A DNA stretch of 64,000 bases from positions 1-64,000 of the forward strand of contig NZ_AVPI01000012.1 in NCBI RefSeq assembly GCF_000768675.1, written 5' to 3'. Below the pieces are notes generated by a model. The model saw nothing but the letters and a program-made list of their open reading frames with translations. It was not told the DNA's origin and searched no databases. The position numbers were made by a program, and so were the translations under genes. Within the stretch, counting starts at the first letter, position 1. Each line of letters starts with the position of its first letter. Shown in pieces: positions 35,910 through 45,576 of this stretch. This DNA comes from Knoellia flava TL1. Its GTDB lineage: Bacteria; Actinomycetota; Actinomycetes; Actinomycetales; Dermatophilaceae.

Positions 35910-38900
35910 ATGACTGCGACGTCGCCCCAGGCTCCCGAGCTCCACGTGCCCACGAACCCGGTGCGCATCGTCACCGCCTCCAGCCTGTTCGACGGGCACG
36001 ACGCGTCGATCAACATCATGCGGCGGATCATGCAGAGCCAGGGCGCCGAGGTCATCCACCTCGGTCACAACCGCTCCGTGCAGGAGGTCGTCGACGCGGC
36101 GATCGAGGAGGACGTCCAGGGCGTCGCCGTGAGCTCCTACCAAGGCGGCCACGTCGAGTACTTCGAGTACCTCGTCCAGCTCCTCCGCGAGGCGGGCGCC
36201 GGCCACGTCAAGGTCGTCGGCGGTGGCGGCGGCGTCATCGTCGCCGACGAGATCGCGCGGCTGCGCGAGGCCGGCGTGACGATCTTCAGCCCCGAGGACG
36301 GCCAGCGCCTCGGCCTCGTCGGCATGATCAACACCGTCATCAAGGACTGCGACACCGACCTGTATGCCGTCCGCTCGGCTTCCGTCGCCGGTGTCCTCTC
36401 GGGCGACCGGGCCGCCGTCGCCCGTGCCATCACCGGCGCCGAGACAAGCAAGCTCAGCGACGAGGACCGCGCCGAGCTCACCAAGGCAGCCGAGGGCCGC
36501 CACGTTCCCGTCCTCGGCATCACCGGCACCGGCGGCTCGGGCAAGTCGAGCCTCACCGACGAGCTTGTCCGCCGCCTGCGCGTCGACCAGCAGGACAAGC
36601 TCCGCGTGGCCGTCGTCGCCGTCGACCCGACCCGCCGCAAGGGTGGCGGCGCCCTCCTCGGCGACCGCATCCGGATGAACTCGCTCGACGGTGATCGCAT
36701 CTTCTTCCGCAGCCTCGCGACCCGCGGCGGCCGCGAGGTGCCCGAAGCGCTCGAGGACGTCATCACGATCCTCAAGGCGGCGGCATACGACCTCATCGTC
36801 ATCGAGACGCCCGGCATCGGTCAGGGCGACGCCGCGATCGTGCCGTTCGCCGACGTGTCGATGTATGTCATGACGCCAGAGTTCGGCGCGCAGAGCCAGC
36901 TCGAGAAGATCGACATGCTCGACTTCGCCGACCTCGTCGCCATCAACAAGTTCGAGCGGCGCGGCGCCATGGACGCGCTGCGCGACGTCGGCCGCCAGCT
37001 CGTCCGCAACCGCAACGCCTTCGGCAAGAAGCCCGAGGACATGCCGGTCTTCGGCACCTCCGCCGCGACGTTCAACGACGACGGCGTCACCGCGCTCTAC
37101 CAGGAGCTGCGCAGCCTGCTCTCCGAGAAGGGACTCGAGTTCTCCGAGGGCGTCCTGCCGCCCGTCTCCGTGCGCCACTCGTCGGTGCTGCGCCAGATCG
37201 TGCCAGCTTCGAGGGTCAGGTACCTCTCGGAGATCGCCGACACCGTCCGTGGCTACCACTCACAGACCGAGGCGTATGCCGCCCACGCCCGTCGCGTGCA
37301 GCGGCTCGAGTTCGTGGACGACGAGCTCGCTGCGGCCGGTCACGAGGATCACGCCGTCGATGCTCTGCTTGTCGAGGCGCGCAAGGCGCTGCCGACCGAG
37401 GTGGGCGAGGCGATCGAGAAGTGGCCCGCGACCGTCGAGGCGTATGCCGGTGACGAGCAGGTCGTGCGGATCCGCGACAAGGAGCTGCACACGTCGCTCG
37501 TCAAGGAGTCGCTGTCGGGCAACAAGATCCGCCGCGTCTCGGTGCCGTCGTTCGCCGACCACGGAGACCTCGTGTCGTTCCTGCGGCGCGAGAACCTGCC
37601 GGGCTTCTTCCCGTTCACCGCGGGCGTCTTCCCCTTCAAGCGCGACAACGAGGACCCGGCGCGCATGTTCGCCGGCGAGGGCGACCCGTTCCGCACCAAC
37701 CGCCGCTTCAAGCTGCTGTCGGAGGGGCAGCCGGCGACCCGCCTGTCGACGGCGTTCGACTCGGTGACGCTCTACGGCCGCGACCCCGACCCACGCCCCG
37801 ACATCTACGGCAAGGTCGGCACGTCCGGCGTCTCGGTCGCGACACTCGACGACATGAAGGCGCTCTACGACGGGTTCGACCTCACGTCGCCGTCGACGAG
37901 CGTCTCGATGACGATCAACGGCCCGGCGCCGACGATCCTCGCGTTCTTCCTCAACACGGTCATCGACGGCGAGATGGCGAAGTTCACCGAGCGCGAGGGG
38001 CGCGAGCCCAATGAGGAGGAGGCGGCCGGCATACGGGCGCTTGCTCTTGCGTCGGTGCGCGGCACGGTCCAGGCGGACATCCTCAAGGAGGACCAGGGAC
38101 AGAACACGTGCCTGTTCTCGACCGAGTTCTCGCTGCGGATGATGGCCGACATCCAGGAGTGGTTCATCGAGCAGCAGGTGCGCAACTTCTACTCGGTGTC
38201 GATCTCGGGCTATCACATCGCCGAGGCCGGGGCGAACCCCATCAGCCAGCTCGCGTTCACGCTGGCGAACGGGTTCACGTATGTCGAGGCGTACCTCGCG
38301 CGTGGCATGGACATCAACGACTTCGCGCCGAACCTGTCGTTCTTCTTCTCGAATGGCATGGATCCCGAGTACTCGGTCATCGGTCGGGTGGCTCGCCGGA
38401 TCTGGGCGGTGGCGATGCGCGAGAAGTACGGCGCCAACGAGCGGTCGCAGAAGCTGAAGTACCACGTGCAGACGTCCGGTCGGTCGCTGCACGCGCAGGA
38501 GATGGACTTCAACGACATCCGCACGACGCTGCAGGCACTCATCGCCATCTATGACAACGCGAACTCATTGCACACCAACGCTTTTGACGAGGCAGTGACG
38601 ACCCCGGGGCCGGACTCGGTGCGTCGGGCGCTGGCGATCCAGATGATCATCAACCGTGAGTGGGGGCTCGCGATGAACGAGAACCCGCTGCAGGGGTCGT
38701 ACGTCATCGACGAGCTGACCGACATGGTCGAGGCGGCGGTGCTGGCTGAGTTCGACCGGATCTCGGAGCGCGGCGGAGTGCTCGGGGCGATGGAGACCGG
38801 GTACCAGCGCGGCAAGATCCAGGACGAGTCGATGCTCTATGAGCACCGCAAGCACGACGGGTCGCTGCCGATCATCGGCGTCAACACGTTCCGCAAGCCC

Positions 38901-39161
38901 GACGCCGAGGGCGGCACGCCGCAGCACGTCGAGCTCGCGCGTGCGTCGGAGTCCGAGAAGGAGTCCCAGCTGGCCCGGGTCCGCGCGTATCGCGAGGCGC
39001 ACTCGGTCGAGGCCGAGGAGGCGCTGGGCCGGCTGCGCGAGGCGGCGATGTCGGGTGACAACGTGTTCGCGGTGCTCATGGATGCGGCTCGGGTGTGCAC
39101 GCTGCAGCAGGTGACCGACGCCTTCTTCGAAGTCGGGGGCCAGTACCGCCGCAACGTCTAG
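35910..39161 (+). CDS. icmF: Fused isobutyryl-CoA mutase
   Basis: Adenosylcobalamin-dependent mutase of 1083 aa interconverting isobutyryl- and n-butyryl-CoA. The N-terminal B12-binding domain has the base-off ligand H30 in FDGHDASIN. A MeaI-type GTPase chaperone domain follows, with Walker A GTGGSGKSS (about 206-214) and INKFE. The C-terminal mutase barrel (about 560-1083) includes GKVGTSGVSV and YHIAEAGANPISQLAF. Length and domain order match IcmF. It is monocistronic, under the palindromic promoter. Confidence 0.96.
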   Translation: MTATSPQAPELHVPTNPVRIVTASSLFDGHDASINIMRRIMQSQGAEVIHLGHNRSVQEVVDAAIEEDVQGVAVSSYQGGHVEYFEYLVQLLREAGAGHVKVVGGGGGVIVADEIARLREAGVTIFSPEDGQRLGLVGMINTVIKDCDTDLYAVRSASVAGVLSGDRAAVARAITGAETSKLSDEDRAELTKAAEGRHVPVLGITGTGGSGKSSLTDELVRRLRVDQQDKLRVAVVAVDPTRRKGGGALLGDRIRMNSLDGDRIFFRSLATRGGREVPEALEDVITILKAAAYDLIVIETPGIGQGDAAIVPFADVSMYVMTPEFGAQSQLEKIDMLDFADLVAINKFERRGAMDALRDVGRQLVRNRNAFGKKPEDMPVFGTSAATFNDDGVTALYQELRSLLSEKGLEFSEGVLPPVSVRHSSVLRQIVPASRVRYLSEIADTVRGYHSQTEAYAAHARRVQRLEFVDDELAAAGHEDHAVDALLVEARKALPTEVGEAIEKWPATVEAYAGDEQVVRIRDKELHTSLVKESLSGNKIRRVSVPSFADHGDLVSFLRRENLPGFFPFTAGVFPFKRDNEDPARMFAGEGDPFRTNRRFKLLSEGQPATRLSTAFDSVTLYGRDPDPRPDIYGKVGTSGVSVATLDDMKALYDGFDLTSPSTSVSMTINGPAPTILAFFLNTVIDGEMAKFTEREGREPNEEEAAGIRALALASVRGTVQADILKEDQGQNTCLFSTEFSLRMMADIQEWFIEQQVRNFYSVSISGYHIAEAGANPISQLAFTLANGFTYVEAYLARGMDINDFAPNLSFFFSNGMDPEYSVIGRVARRIWAVAMREKYGANERSQKLKYHVQTSGRSLHAQEMDFNDIRTTLQALIAIYDNANSLHTNAFDEAVTTPGPDSVRRALAIQMIINREWGLAMNENPLQGSYVIDELTDMVEAAVLAEFDRISERGGVLGAMETGYQRGKIQDESMLYEHRKHDGSLPIIGVNTFRKPDAEGGTPQHVELARASESEKESQLARVRAYREAHSVEAEEALGRLREAAMSGDNVFAVLMDAARVCTLQQVTDAFFEVGGQYRRNV

Positions 39162-39416
39162 GAGGCAAGGCCGACCACTTCCGGCGCATCACTCCGCCCA
39201 CAAAGACGCGGGGGTCTCCTCTTGGAGGGAGTTTCTGGTCGCTACCAGGGACGGCGGTCGCGCCGGACCACTACCCTTCAGGCTAGGGGAAGATAGCTGC
39301 GGACTTCGTGACCGACGACTGAACTGCGAACCGGCCACGATTGTCTTGGTGAAGTGGACTGGTGACTGAACAATAAACCCGTATAAACCATGTCCTTCGG
39401 CAAGGATCGAGCGTTG
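39162..39416. other. Island left flank without a confident gene
   Basis: 255 nt between icmF and the accessory operon. Base composition shifts toward AT from about 39290. TATAAA at 39382-39387 is a candidate -10 box for the following operon. No tRNA, integrase or obvious direct repeat was found here. Confidence 0.5.
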
Positions 39417-40091
39417 ATGTCCGTTGACGAACCGAGAATGAATGATCGCCAAGTGCGCATTTACAACGCCCTGTTGGAGAGGGACCGTTCCGATCTGGCG
39501 GACATGTACCGATCAGCGTTGGATCTGCTCGCGACGACGGCCCTTGCAGGCAACGAGCGAACTCGGATCTCATACATCTGCCACTCGATGCGCGAAGTAA
39601 TGAACCGAGTGCTCAGCGTCGTGGGAACCAGTCCGAATCCAACGATCAAGCCGTCTGCCGCGGTCCAGGTCCAAGCGCTGCCGGACGTTGTCGCACAGTA
39701 TCCCGAACTGAACTTGGACGCAGAAAGCGAATCGGTCCCTGTACCCCAAGCAGTTGCGGCGATGTTCGATAAGCTCGTCAAAACGGCTATCCAAGAAAAG
39801 CGTCGTAGCCGTGACCACGTTGCGGCCCTGCTCACGGACGATGGAAATAGTGATCACGCCGCAGTGAAGCGCTGGGTGGAGGCGCGTGGCTTCTTTGTCG
39901 AGTGGACCCATCTCGAGGGAAGACAGCGCCACCAGTCTGAGCTGCCGGGTGACGGTGAGATCCGAGAACACATCGAGGTCTTCGAGGAGTTGCTTGACGG
40001 GGTGATGACCGACTTCTTTGCGCTGAGGCACTCAATCGATGATCTACTGAACGAGATCAATGCCAAGGTCGCGGAGGGCGGCGATGAGTGA
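39417..40091 (+). CDS. Unrecognised helical protein, first gene of an accessory two-gene operon
   Basis: Acidic, mostly helical protein of 224 aa with no membrane segment and no family I recognise. Residues 20-65 hold a dense Arg/Leu/Ala helix pattern; R50-x5-H56 loosely resembles a HEPN nuclease motif but lacks its usual polar residue after Arg. A charged C-terminal region (about 170-224) is rich in Glu and Asp. ATG 39417 follows AAGGA; ATG 39390 is an alternative, but it sits right after a TATAAA box. It overlaps the next gene by 8 nt. Confidence 0.7.
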   Translation: MSVDEPRMNDRQVRIYNALLERDRSDLADMYRSALDLLATTALAGNERTRISYICHSMREVMNRVLSVVGTSPNPTIKPSAAVQVQALPDVVAQYPELNLDAESESVPVPQAVAAMFDKLVKTAIQEKRRSRDHVAALLTDDGNSDHAAVKRWVEARGFFVEWTHLEGRQRHQSELPGDGEIREHIEVFEELLDGVMTDFFALRHSIDDLLNEINAKVAEGGDE

Positions 40092-42957
40092 CTTCAACGC
40101 ACCCAGGCCGGAGGACGTCCGGGCGGCGCTCCTCAAGATCCCGACCTTTCAACTTCGCCGTGTCTTCTATGAAGGACTCTTAAACCCCCACTGGGTTCGG
40201 CCGTTAGCGGAAGCCGGCGCCTTCTCATCCCCACCTGAGCCAGAAGCGACGGGCGATGGCTATGTACGTGACATCTACTGGCCCGAACTCTCATATTTGA
40301 CCCGCATCGCCGCAACTCGCCCAACGGACGTTGTCGACGTCCTTCTAACCCTCAAGGAGAGCAACAACGCTTGGGTGCGTAGAGCGGTCTTCGAGATCGG
40401 GGCGAAGATTCCTGCTAGCGAGGGAAGACGCCTTCGACCACTGTTGGAGGCCTGGAAAACGACGGGCTTCGGTTGGCGGACTGATCCTCGCGAGTTGGTC
40501 TCCTTCGCGGTCACCCTCTTTGAAGGCGGGGAGCAGAGGACGGGGCGTTGGCTTGCCAACGTGCTCTTTGAGCCACGGGCGCCACGCACGGATGCCATGC
40601 TCAAGAAGCCTCATGTCGAACTTGAGGACTATTGGTACCAAGAGGAATTGCCACGGGTATTGACAGCGCTCGGGGACGACGCGCTTAAGGCGGCGACCGG
40701 GTGGCTCGCACGGTACGCCAGGTTGGCCGGTCACTCTGGTGCCGGTCGCGATTTCAGCGGGATGATTCGTCCGTCGATCCGCACTCGTGGCGATGCCCAC
40801 CCCGATCCCGAGCACGCCTTGATCGACGCGGTGCGAGACCTGGCGTTGCCGGCGATGCTCAGGGAGCCAGAGTCGACACTGGAGGTACTGCTCAGTTCCC
40901 GGGTTCAGCTCTTGAGAAAGATCGCCATGCATGTGGTCGGCGAGGCGCTTCGAATACGGGCCGAGGAGGGCAGCGACGCGACACCCTTGGCCCGCATCGC
41001 CGAGCGGCTCCTGGGCGACTCCGCCGCCGATGACGCGTACCTGCGTGTGGAGTACGCGGAGTTGGCTCAGGCAGTGGCAAAGGTCGATCTCAACGCTTTG
41101 AACGTCATCAACGGGTTTATTGTCGCAGCCTACGAGGAGGACCTCCGGTGGATGAATGAGAGGTTGACCGAGCAAGACGCCTCTGCTGACGACGCTGAAC
41201 CTCAAATCACCGAGCGGGCTGATCGCTACATGCATCACTGGCTTTCAGCGATCGGCGCAGATGCCCTCCCGCCGCAACTGCGTGACACTTTGGCGTCGCT
41301 GGATTCCAGGTTCGGCGTGTTCGAAAATCCACTAAATCCCCCTGGGCTGGTTACAGGGTGGACGGGACCGAACCCGTACCTGAGCCAGGACGAGATGGCG
41401 TCGATGGGTCCGCAGGAGCTCGTGGGTCAACTGGCGAGCTGGCACGACTCCGGAGATGGCTGGGGCCCGGAGCCGTCTCACGAGGGCCAAGGTAGGGAGC
41501 TGGCGGCCCTTCTCACTACCAATCCGTTCGCTGTGTCAGGAGTTGCTGATCTGGCTCTTCAACTCCGGCCAACGTACCTTCGGGCGATCCTCCAGGGTTG
41601 GGAAGCAGCCCTGAAGGCAGACCTGGAACTTGACTGGGCGCAAGTTGCTGACCTTGTCCGCGACGTCTTGGAGCATCGGATCGATTCTCCCTTCCCCGTG
41701 GAGGGCGGCGACTTTGACGACGACAAGGACTTCCGTGGAGCAAAGGGCGCCGCGATCAGTCTGCTCTCCGAGTTGGTGCAGGCGCGGAAAAGTTTGGCGA
41801 TTCCCTCGGAGTCAGTTTTGCGATTTGCAGAGCTGCTCATCGTGCAAGCACACGACGACGACGCGTGGGCCGAGTACGAGGCCTATGAGCCCGGTGACAG
41901 CTCGTGGGACCCGCTCACGATGTCGCTGAACTGGCAGTGGCCAGAACGGGTCCGTGGCCTTTTCCGCTTGGCCCTTCACGAAGAGGGCGCCGCCTGGAAA
42001 GCCGCGGCCTTCTCTGCCCTGGAAGCGGAACTCGCCCGACCAGACAAACATGGTGCCGGGCGTGCCGTGCTCGGTGAAAACCTCGGCCGGATGTACAACC
42101 ATGCACCCGAGTGGCTTGGCGCTCGTCTCGTCGAGTTCTTCGGATCAGCGGACGAAGTGCCTGTTCCACAGCAGATCGCGCTGACAACGGCCATGGCTAT
42201 GCACTATTACCATCGAGATCTCTTCGACCTGTTGTCCTCGCCGATGATCGGCGCGATCGCAGTCGGGGAGGATCTCGTGAGCGGGTGGCACTCGGACTCG
42301 GATCCCCTGCAGCGGATCGGTGAATGGGCGATCGACGCCATCCTGTTCGGCCACAAGACGATGGACGATCAAGTCGTGCGCGCGTTCCTCACCTCGGCTC
42401 CAGCGAAGGTTCGTGGCGCAGCAATCGGCAGAATTGCGTGGTCGTTCTTTCACGCAGAGAAAGTCGACGACGAAATTCGAGACAGGTTTGCGGGCTTCGT
42501 CGACGACCGCATTGCTCATGTGCAATACCACCGCGACGATAGTGCGGAACTCACGGGATTGTATTGGGTTGCCAAGGGAGAGAAGTTTCCCGTCGAGTGG
42601 TGGCTGCCCCGCTTGCGGCACGCGCTCGAACTGGAACCAAGCATCGCCACGGAGCGCTACATGATCGGTACCGAACTTGCGAAGGCGTCCATCGTCGATC
42701 CGAGAAATGCACTTGCCGTATTGCAGCTCCTCATGGCTGGACGAGACCAAGGCGGTATGGTCTCGTTCGACCTTTCACGGAACGCGGTGCCAATGGTGAT
42801 AGCCAGCGCGATGTCGTCTGGAGATGACGCCCTGCGACAAGAGGCTGATCGCTACATGAACGAACTCGGCGCGCAAGGCAATCTGAGTCTTGAGGATGAC
42901 GTGAACGCGATTCTCGACGGCCAAGTTACTGTCGACGACCTTAACGAACCAATCTGA
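40084..42957 (+). CDS. Large helical-repeat protein, second gene of an accessory operon
   Basis: Soluble protein of 957 aa, built almost wholly of helices with HEAT-like spacing. The N-terminal block GLLNPHWVRPLAEAGAF, then DGYVRDIYWPELSYLTRIA, looks like the conserved head of an uncharacterised large-protein family. No Walker motif, nuclease triad or membrane span is visible. ATG 40084 has GGAGG six bases upstream and overlaps the first gene's stop, implying a stoichiometric pair. Function unknown; a defence role is a hypothesis from context. Confidence 0.8.
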   Translation: MSDFNAPRPEDVRAALLKIPTFQLRRVFYEGLLNPHWVRPLAEAGAFSSPPEPEATGDGYVRDIYWPELSYLTRIAATRPTDVVDVLLTLKESNNAWVRRAVFEIGAKIPASEGRRLRPLLEAWKTTGFGWRTDPRELVSFAVTLFEGGEQRTGRWLANVLFEPRAPRTDAMLKKPHVELEDYWYQEELPRVLTALGDDALKAATGWLARYARLAGHSGAGRDFSGMIRPSIRTRGDAHPDPEHALIDAVRDLALPAMLREPESTLEVLLSSRVQLLRKIAMHVVGEALRIRAEEGSDATPLARIAERLLGDSAADDAYLRVEYAELAQAVAKVDLNALNVINGFIVAAYEEDLRWMNERLTEQDASADDAEPQITERADRYMHHWLSAIGADALPPQLRDTLASLDSRFGVFENPLNPPGLVTGWTGPNPYLSQDEMASMGPQELVGQLASWHDSGDGWGPEPSHEGQGRELAALLTTNPFAVSGVADLALQLRPTYLRAILQGWEAALKADLELDWAQVADLVRDVLEHRIDSPFPVEGGDFDDDKDFRGAKGAAISLLSELVQARKSLAIPSESVLRFAELLIVQAHDDDAWAEYEAYEPGDSSWDPLTMSLNWQWPERVRGLFRLALHEEGAAWKAAAFSALEAELARPDKHGAGRAVLGENLGRMYNHAPEWLGARLVEFFGSADEVPVPQQIALTTAMAMHYYHRDLFDLLSSPMIGAIAVGEDLVSGWHSDSDPLQRIGEWAIDAILFGHKTMDDQVVRAFLTSAPAKVRGAAIGRIAWSFFHAEKVDDEIRDRFAGFVDDRIAHVQYHRDDSAELTGLYWVAKGEKFPVEWWLPRLRHALELEPSIATERYMIGTELAKASIVDPRNALAVLQLLMAGRDQGGMVSFDLSRNAVPMVIASAMSSGDDALRQEADRYMNELGAQGNLSLEDDVNAILDGQVTVDDLNEPI

Positions 42958-43503
42958 AGGGGCGCCGCAGATGCGCCTGACAGGTGAGCCAGCCACACAG
43001 AGGGGGTGTCGATCGGCGAGTCGGACGCGGGGAGGCGCATCCGCGTGACGCTCGACAAGGTCCAGGTCTGGCCCTGTGCATCCATCTTCACCTCCCTTGC
43101 AGGACCTCAACTTCGAGCTGACGCGACGAGTGGCACCTTCGGCCCTGTCGGAGCTCGCGAAGGCCGGCTTGGACGTAGCAGCAGAGCACCTGTTAACAAT
43201 TCGCACGCTCGTCGAAGCCGGCCTAGTGCGTCGCCAGCAGCAGCCTCGATCTTGTGAGCGGTAGTAGGGGGTGCTGGGGTCTCAGCCGCGCCTGCGACGG
43301 GGCCTGCGACGGGATTGATTCCTCACGTGGTGACCTGCCCTGGCTCAAGTAGACGCGAGGACTTTCGGGCACCTCACACAACCGCTCTCGCACGGGAGGG
43401 CCGGTTGAAGCCATTGCGAGGCGCGCGCCAGCGCTCGCTCAAGCCCGCGCCCGGCGGGCACCCTCGCGGGCACGGCATGTGCGCAGGTCCCCGGTGAGAA
43501 CTC
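42958..43503. other. Intergenic stretch with possible gene remnant
   Basis: 546 nt between the two-gene operon and the convergent Ntn-hydrolase-like gene. A frame at 43076-43264 (starting HPSSPPLQDLNFELTRR) reads like a piece of a helical protein but lacks a ribosome site and recognisable family. It may be a fragment. No repeats of note apart from a GC-rich inverted repeat near 43443. Confidence 0.4.
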
Positions 43504-44316
43504 CTAGTCGATGATGTACGCCTGTGAGAAGTCGACGTGTTCGACACGCACCAGGCCAACCGCCGTCTGGTCTGGCTCCAACTCAACCTCCGTCGGTTGG
43601 CCGTCAACCAGAATCGGTTCCCGGACCCGCCACACGATGAAGTGGTCGTCGTCTTGCTCTCGCGCCAAAGTGAGGACCGACAGCGGGAGCGTCGCTACGC
43701 GGGCACGTTCTCCAACTGTGACGTTTTCCGCTGCCTCGCCCCGAAGGGCCCGGAGAAAGACATTCGCGATGACGTCTGGCTTGACAAAAGGATGCAGCAC
43801 CTTCTCAAGGTCCTGCTGCACTTGTGCGCGGCGCTCGGGCGAGATTTGGCCGGTCGCCACCCAACCGGCATCGGCCGGGTGAACCGACCACTCGTGCTTG
43901 AACGAGGTCATGATCTTGAACGTGTGAGGGTCCTGATTGGTCACCGTGGCCACGACGGGCGTAAGAGAGTCGTCGCTCTCGTTCAGAACCCAGCCGGCAA
44001 TCGTGACGATGAGAGGCATGCCCTTGACGTCGCCACGCTGGAACCGCGCATCCAGCTCTTGCGCGAGTGCCGCGAGTCCGGCCTCGAGGTCTAGGTCGGA
44101 CTTCTCGAACTTTCTGCGCAGCCAGTCCGTGGTCGGGATTCGACTGAACCCTGCAACCCCGGCGAAACCAAATAGGAGGCCGCGTGTGTGAGCGAACTTG
44201 ATCGCGTCCTCGTTGAAGGGGATGAGCTTGCCCGTTTTCGGATCGGGTATGCACAGTCGTGTGTCGCCGACCATGACGTCGTAGTCGCGCGAGACGTAAG
44301 TCAGGACGAGGGTCAC
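43504..44316 (-). CDS. Ntn-hydrolase-like (proteasome-fold) protein
   Basis: Protein of 270 aa whose start, TLVLTYVSRDYDVMVGDTRL, resembles the proteasome/HslV type fold, where the second residue (Thr2 here) becomes the N-terminal nucleophile after Met removal. A LLFGFAGVAGF segment near residue 50 fits the next strands. The C-terminal third is an acidic extension not typical of HslV. The GTG start lies at 44316. There is no HslU-type ATPase nearby. Peptidase activity is inferred from the start of the chain only. Confidence 0.55.
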   Translation of the reverse strand: MTLVLTYVSRDYDVMVGDTRLCIPDPKTGKLIPFNEDAIKFAHTRGLLFGFAGVAGFSRIPTTDWLRRKFEKSDLDLEAGLAALAQELDARFQRGDVKGMPLIVTIAGWVLNESDDSLTPVVATVTNQDPHTFKIMTSFKHEWSVHPADAGWVATGQISPERRAQVQQDLEKVLHPFVKPDVIANVFLRALRGEAAENVTVGERARVATLPLSVLTLAREQDDDHFIVWRVREPILVDGQPTEVELEPDQTAVGLVRVEHVDFSQAYIID

Positions 44317-44469
44317 AGCCAGTCACCGCTTCCCCCGCACAGCCTCATTGGTGAAGCCTACTCGGGCTTCCTCCCACCCTCGTCCTGTCGCTTGCGCTAT
44401 AGAGCTGCGGCGTTCGGAGACAAGTCGCTCGCCACGTGATGTAGACCTATCTGGGTTGGCGGGCCGGCG

Positions 44470-45018
44470 CTAGAGCAGCTTGAGGTCGGGGAAGGCCATC
44501 CTGATGAGGTAGCCGAGTAGCTCTCCGCCGGTGAGCTCCACCTCGACCAGTCCTGCTGCAGGCGTAGATGGGATGAGCTGGACCACCAGTATCGGGATGC
44601 TGCTGTCAGTCACCTCGATGTCCATGGTCCCCGTGCGATTCGGATCGGCCTTGTTCTCTATCTTGAGCCGGCCATCGCTCACCGTGGCTAGGGCGATGCC
44701 ATGTCTCTTCGCGAATCTGACGGCACCGCTCTGAAAGCCCGACGCTGACACCAGGAGCCCCTTGTGTGCCCCGGTACTTCGCAACTTCTGATGGAGTACC
44801 GCGACCAGCTCTCGTTTGATGGGGTCCTTATGCCGCTTGGCCTCGACGAGAACGAGGAAGGCGAACCCTCCCACCTCGAAGGTCGCGGTCGCGTCGATGT
44901 CGTAGGTGCCGTCGTCCGCTTCAAGAATCGTGTGGCGTTCGATCGTGAACCCCTCAGCTGCGCTCATGACTTCTTCGACCAAACGAGCCGTGAGGTCCTC
45001 GAAGTCGTCGGGAGTCAT
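44470..45018 (-). CDS. Mrr-type restriction endonuclease-like protein
   Basis: PD-(D/E)xK-fold protein of 182 aa. DDGTYDIDATATFE, then VLVEAKRHK (the ExK pair), and LLVSASGFQSGAVRFAKRHGIAL follow the Mrr_cat order. The N-terminus MTPDDFEDLTARLVEEV is the usual start of the catalytic domain. No separate DNA-binding domain is seen, so it is short. Mrr enzymes cut methylated DNA or damaged termini. ATG 45018 has no good ribosome site and overlaps a 19-codon frame upstream (ATGA). Confidence 0.75.
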   Translation of the reverse strand: MTPDDFEDLTARLVEEVMSAAEGFTIERHTILEADDGTYDIDATATFEVGGFAFLVLVEAKRHKDPIKRELVAVLHQKLRSTGAHKGLLVSASGFQSGAVRFAKRHGIALATVSDGRLKIENKADPNRTGTMDIEVTDSSIPILVVQLIPSTPAAGLVEVELTGGELLGYLIRMAFPDLKLL

Positions 45019-45074
45019 GTCCCCAGCTGACGGAGGAAAGGGGGGAGCTCGCCGTCCGCGTTCATGTCGCTCAT
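45015..45074 (-). CDS. Short frame overlapping the Mrr-like gene (leader or split N-terminus)
   Basis: Nineteen codons (MSDMNADGELPPFLRQLGT) stop in an ATGA overlap with the Mrr-like ATG. ELPPFLRQLG followed by MTPDDF looks like a natural joined N-terminus, and a run of six C lies within the frame. Either a frameshift separated the two, or this is a translational-coupling leader. Confidence 0.35.
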   Translation of the reverse strand: MSDMNADGELPPFLRQLGT

Positions 45075-45563
45075 TCCTACCCTTGCCTTGGTCGGGAGTG
45101 CGCAGATCGGGTGCTCCTCGCCACCAGACGCGCTCTTGCGAGACCATAGTCGAGCTAGCCATGAGTCGATTGGGACCTCCTACCGCCCTCTGCCACTCCG
45201 ATGGCTCCTAGGAAACCTAGCCGAGGCATTTATCCCCTCGCTCGCTCGTCTCTCGCCTACCCCGTCCCTTGGCTAATGTGCCTATTTCCCGCAGTCGCAC
45301 CCGTCGAGAACGCCGCGGCCTCATCCCGTGCTGTAGCCACTAAACCCAACGATTGCGGACTTGGAAGGCGCGTCTGGCCAAAGCGCCGCGTCGAGCACTG
45401 ACAGCCAGCGGCGAGTCACGCGCGCGGCCGGCCACAACCGCTCCGAGGTGCGTCTTTCCGCCGCCAGTTCGCAGAGCGCAACGTCGACCAGCGCGGCGGG
45501 ACTCGGGAGTGTCTTGGCGACTGCGCTCAACGGCACAACGCGAGGGCGCGCCAGCGACGCCGA
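45075..45563. other. Divergent intergenic stretch
   Basis: About 490 nt between the Mrr-like gene and the next plus-strand gene. Frames in it lack family features, although one is open upstream of the next gene. It probably holds promoters for both directions. No repeats recognised. Confidence 0.4.
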
Positions 45564-45569
45564 TAGCCT
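45564..45569 (+). promoter_or_regulatory. Candidate -10 box for the 234-aa protein
   Basis: TAGCCT ends 7 nt before GTG 45577. This spacing supports a leaderless start there over the longer open frame beginning at 45361. Confidence 0.5.
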
Positions 45570-45576
45570 CAGTTCC

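Noticed and set aside
39162-39300. tRNA-type attachment site for the island
   Set aside because: I found no tRNA fragment and no matching direct repeat at the other border near 47.3 kb.
43076-43264. 62-codon frame as a real gene
   Set aside because: No ribosome site or promoter box, no family resemblance; listed only as a possible remnant.
45361-45576. Longer N-terminus for the 234-aa island protein
   Set aside because: The extra 72 residues are Ser/Ala/Thr-rich without structure, and a TAGCCT box points to the GTG at 45577.
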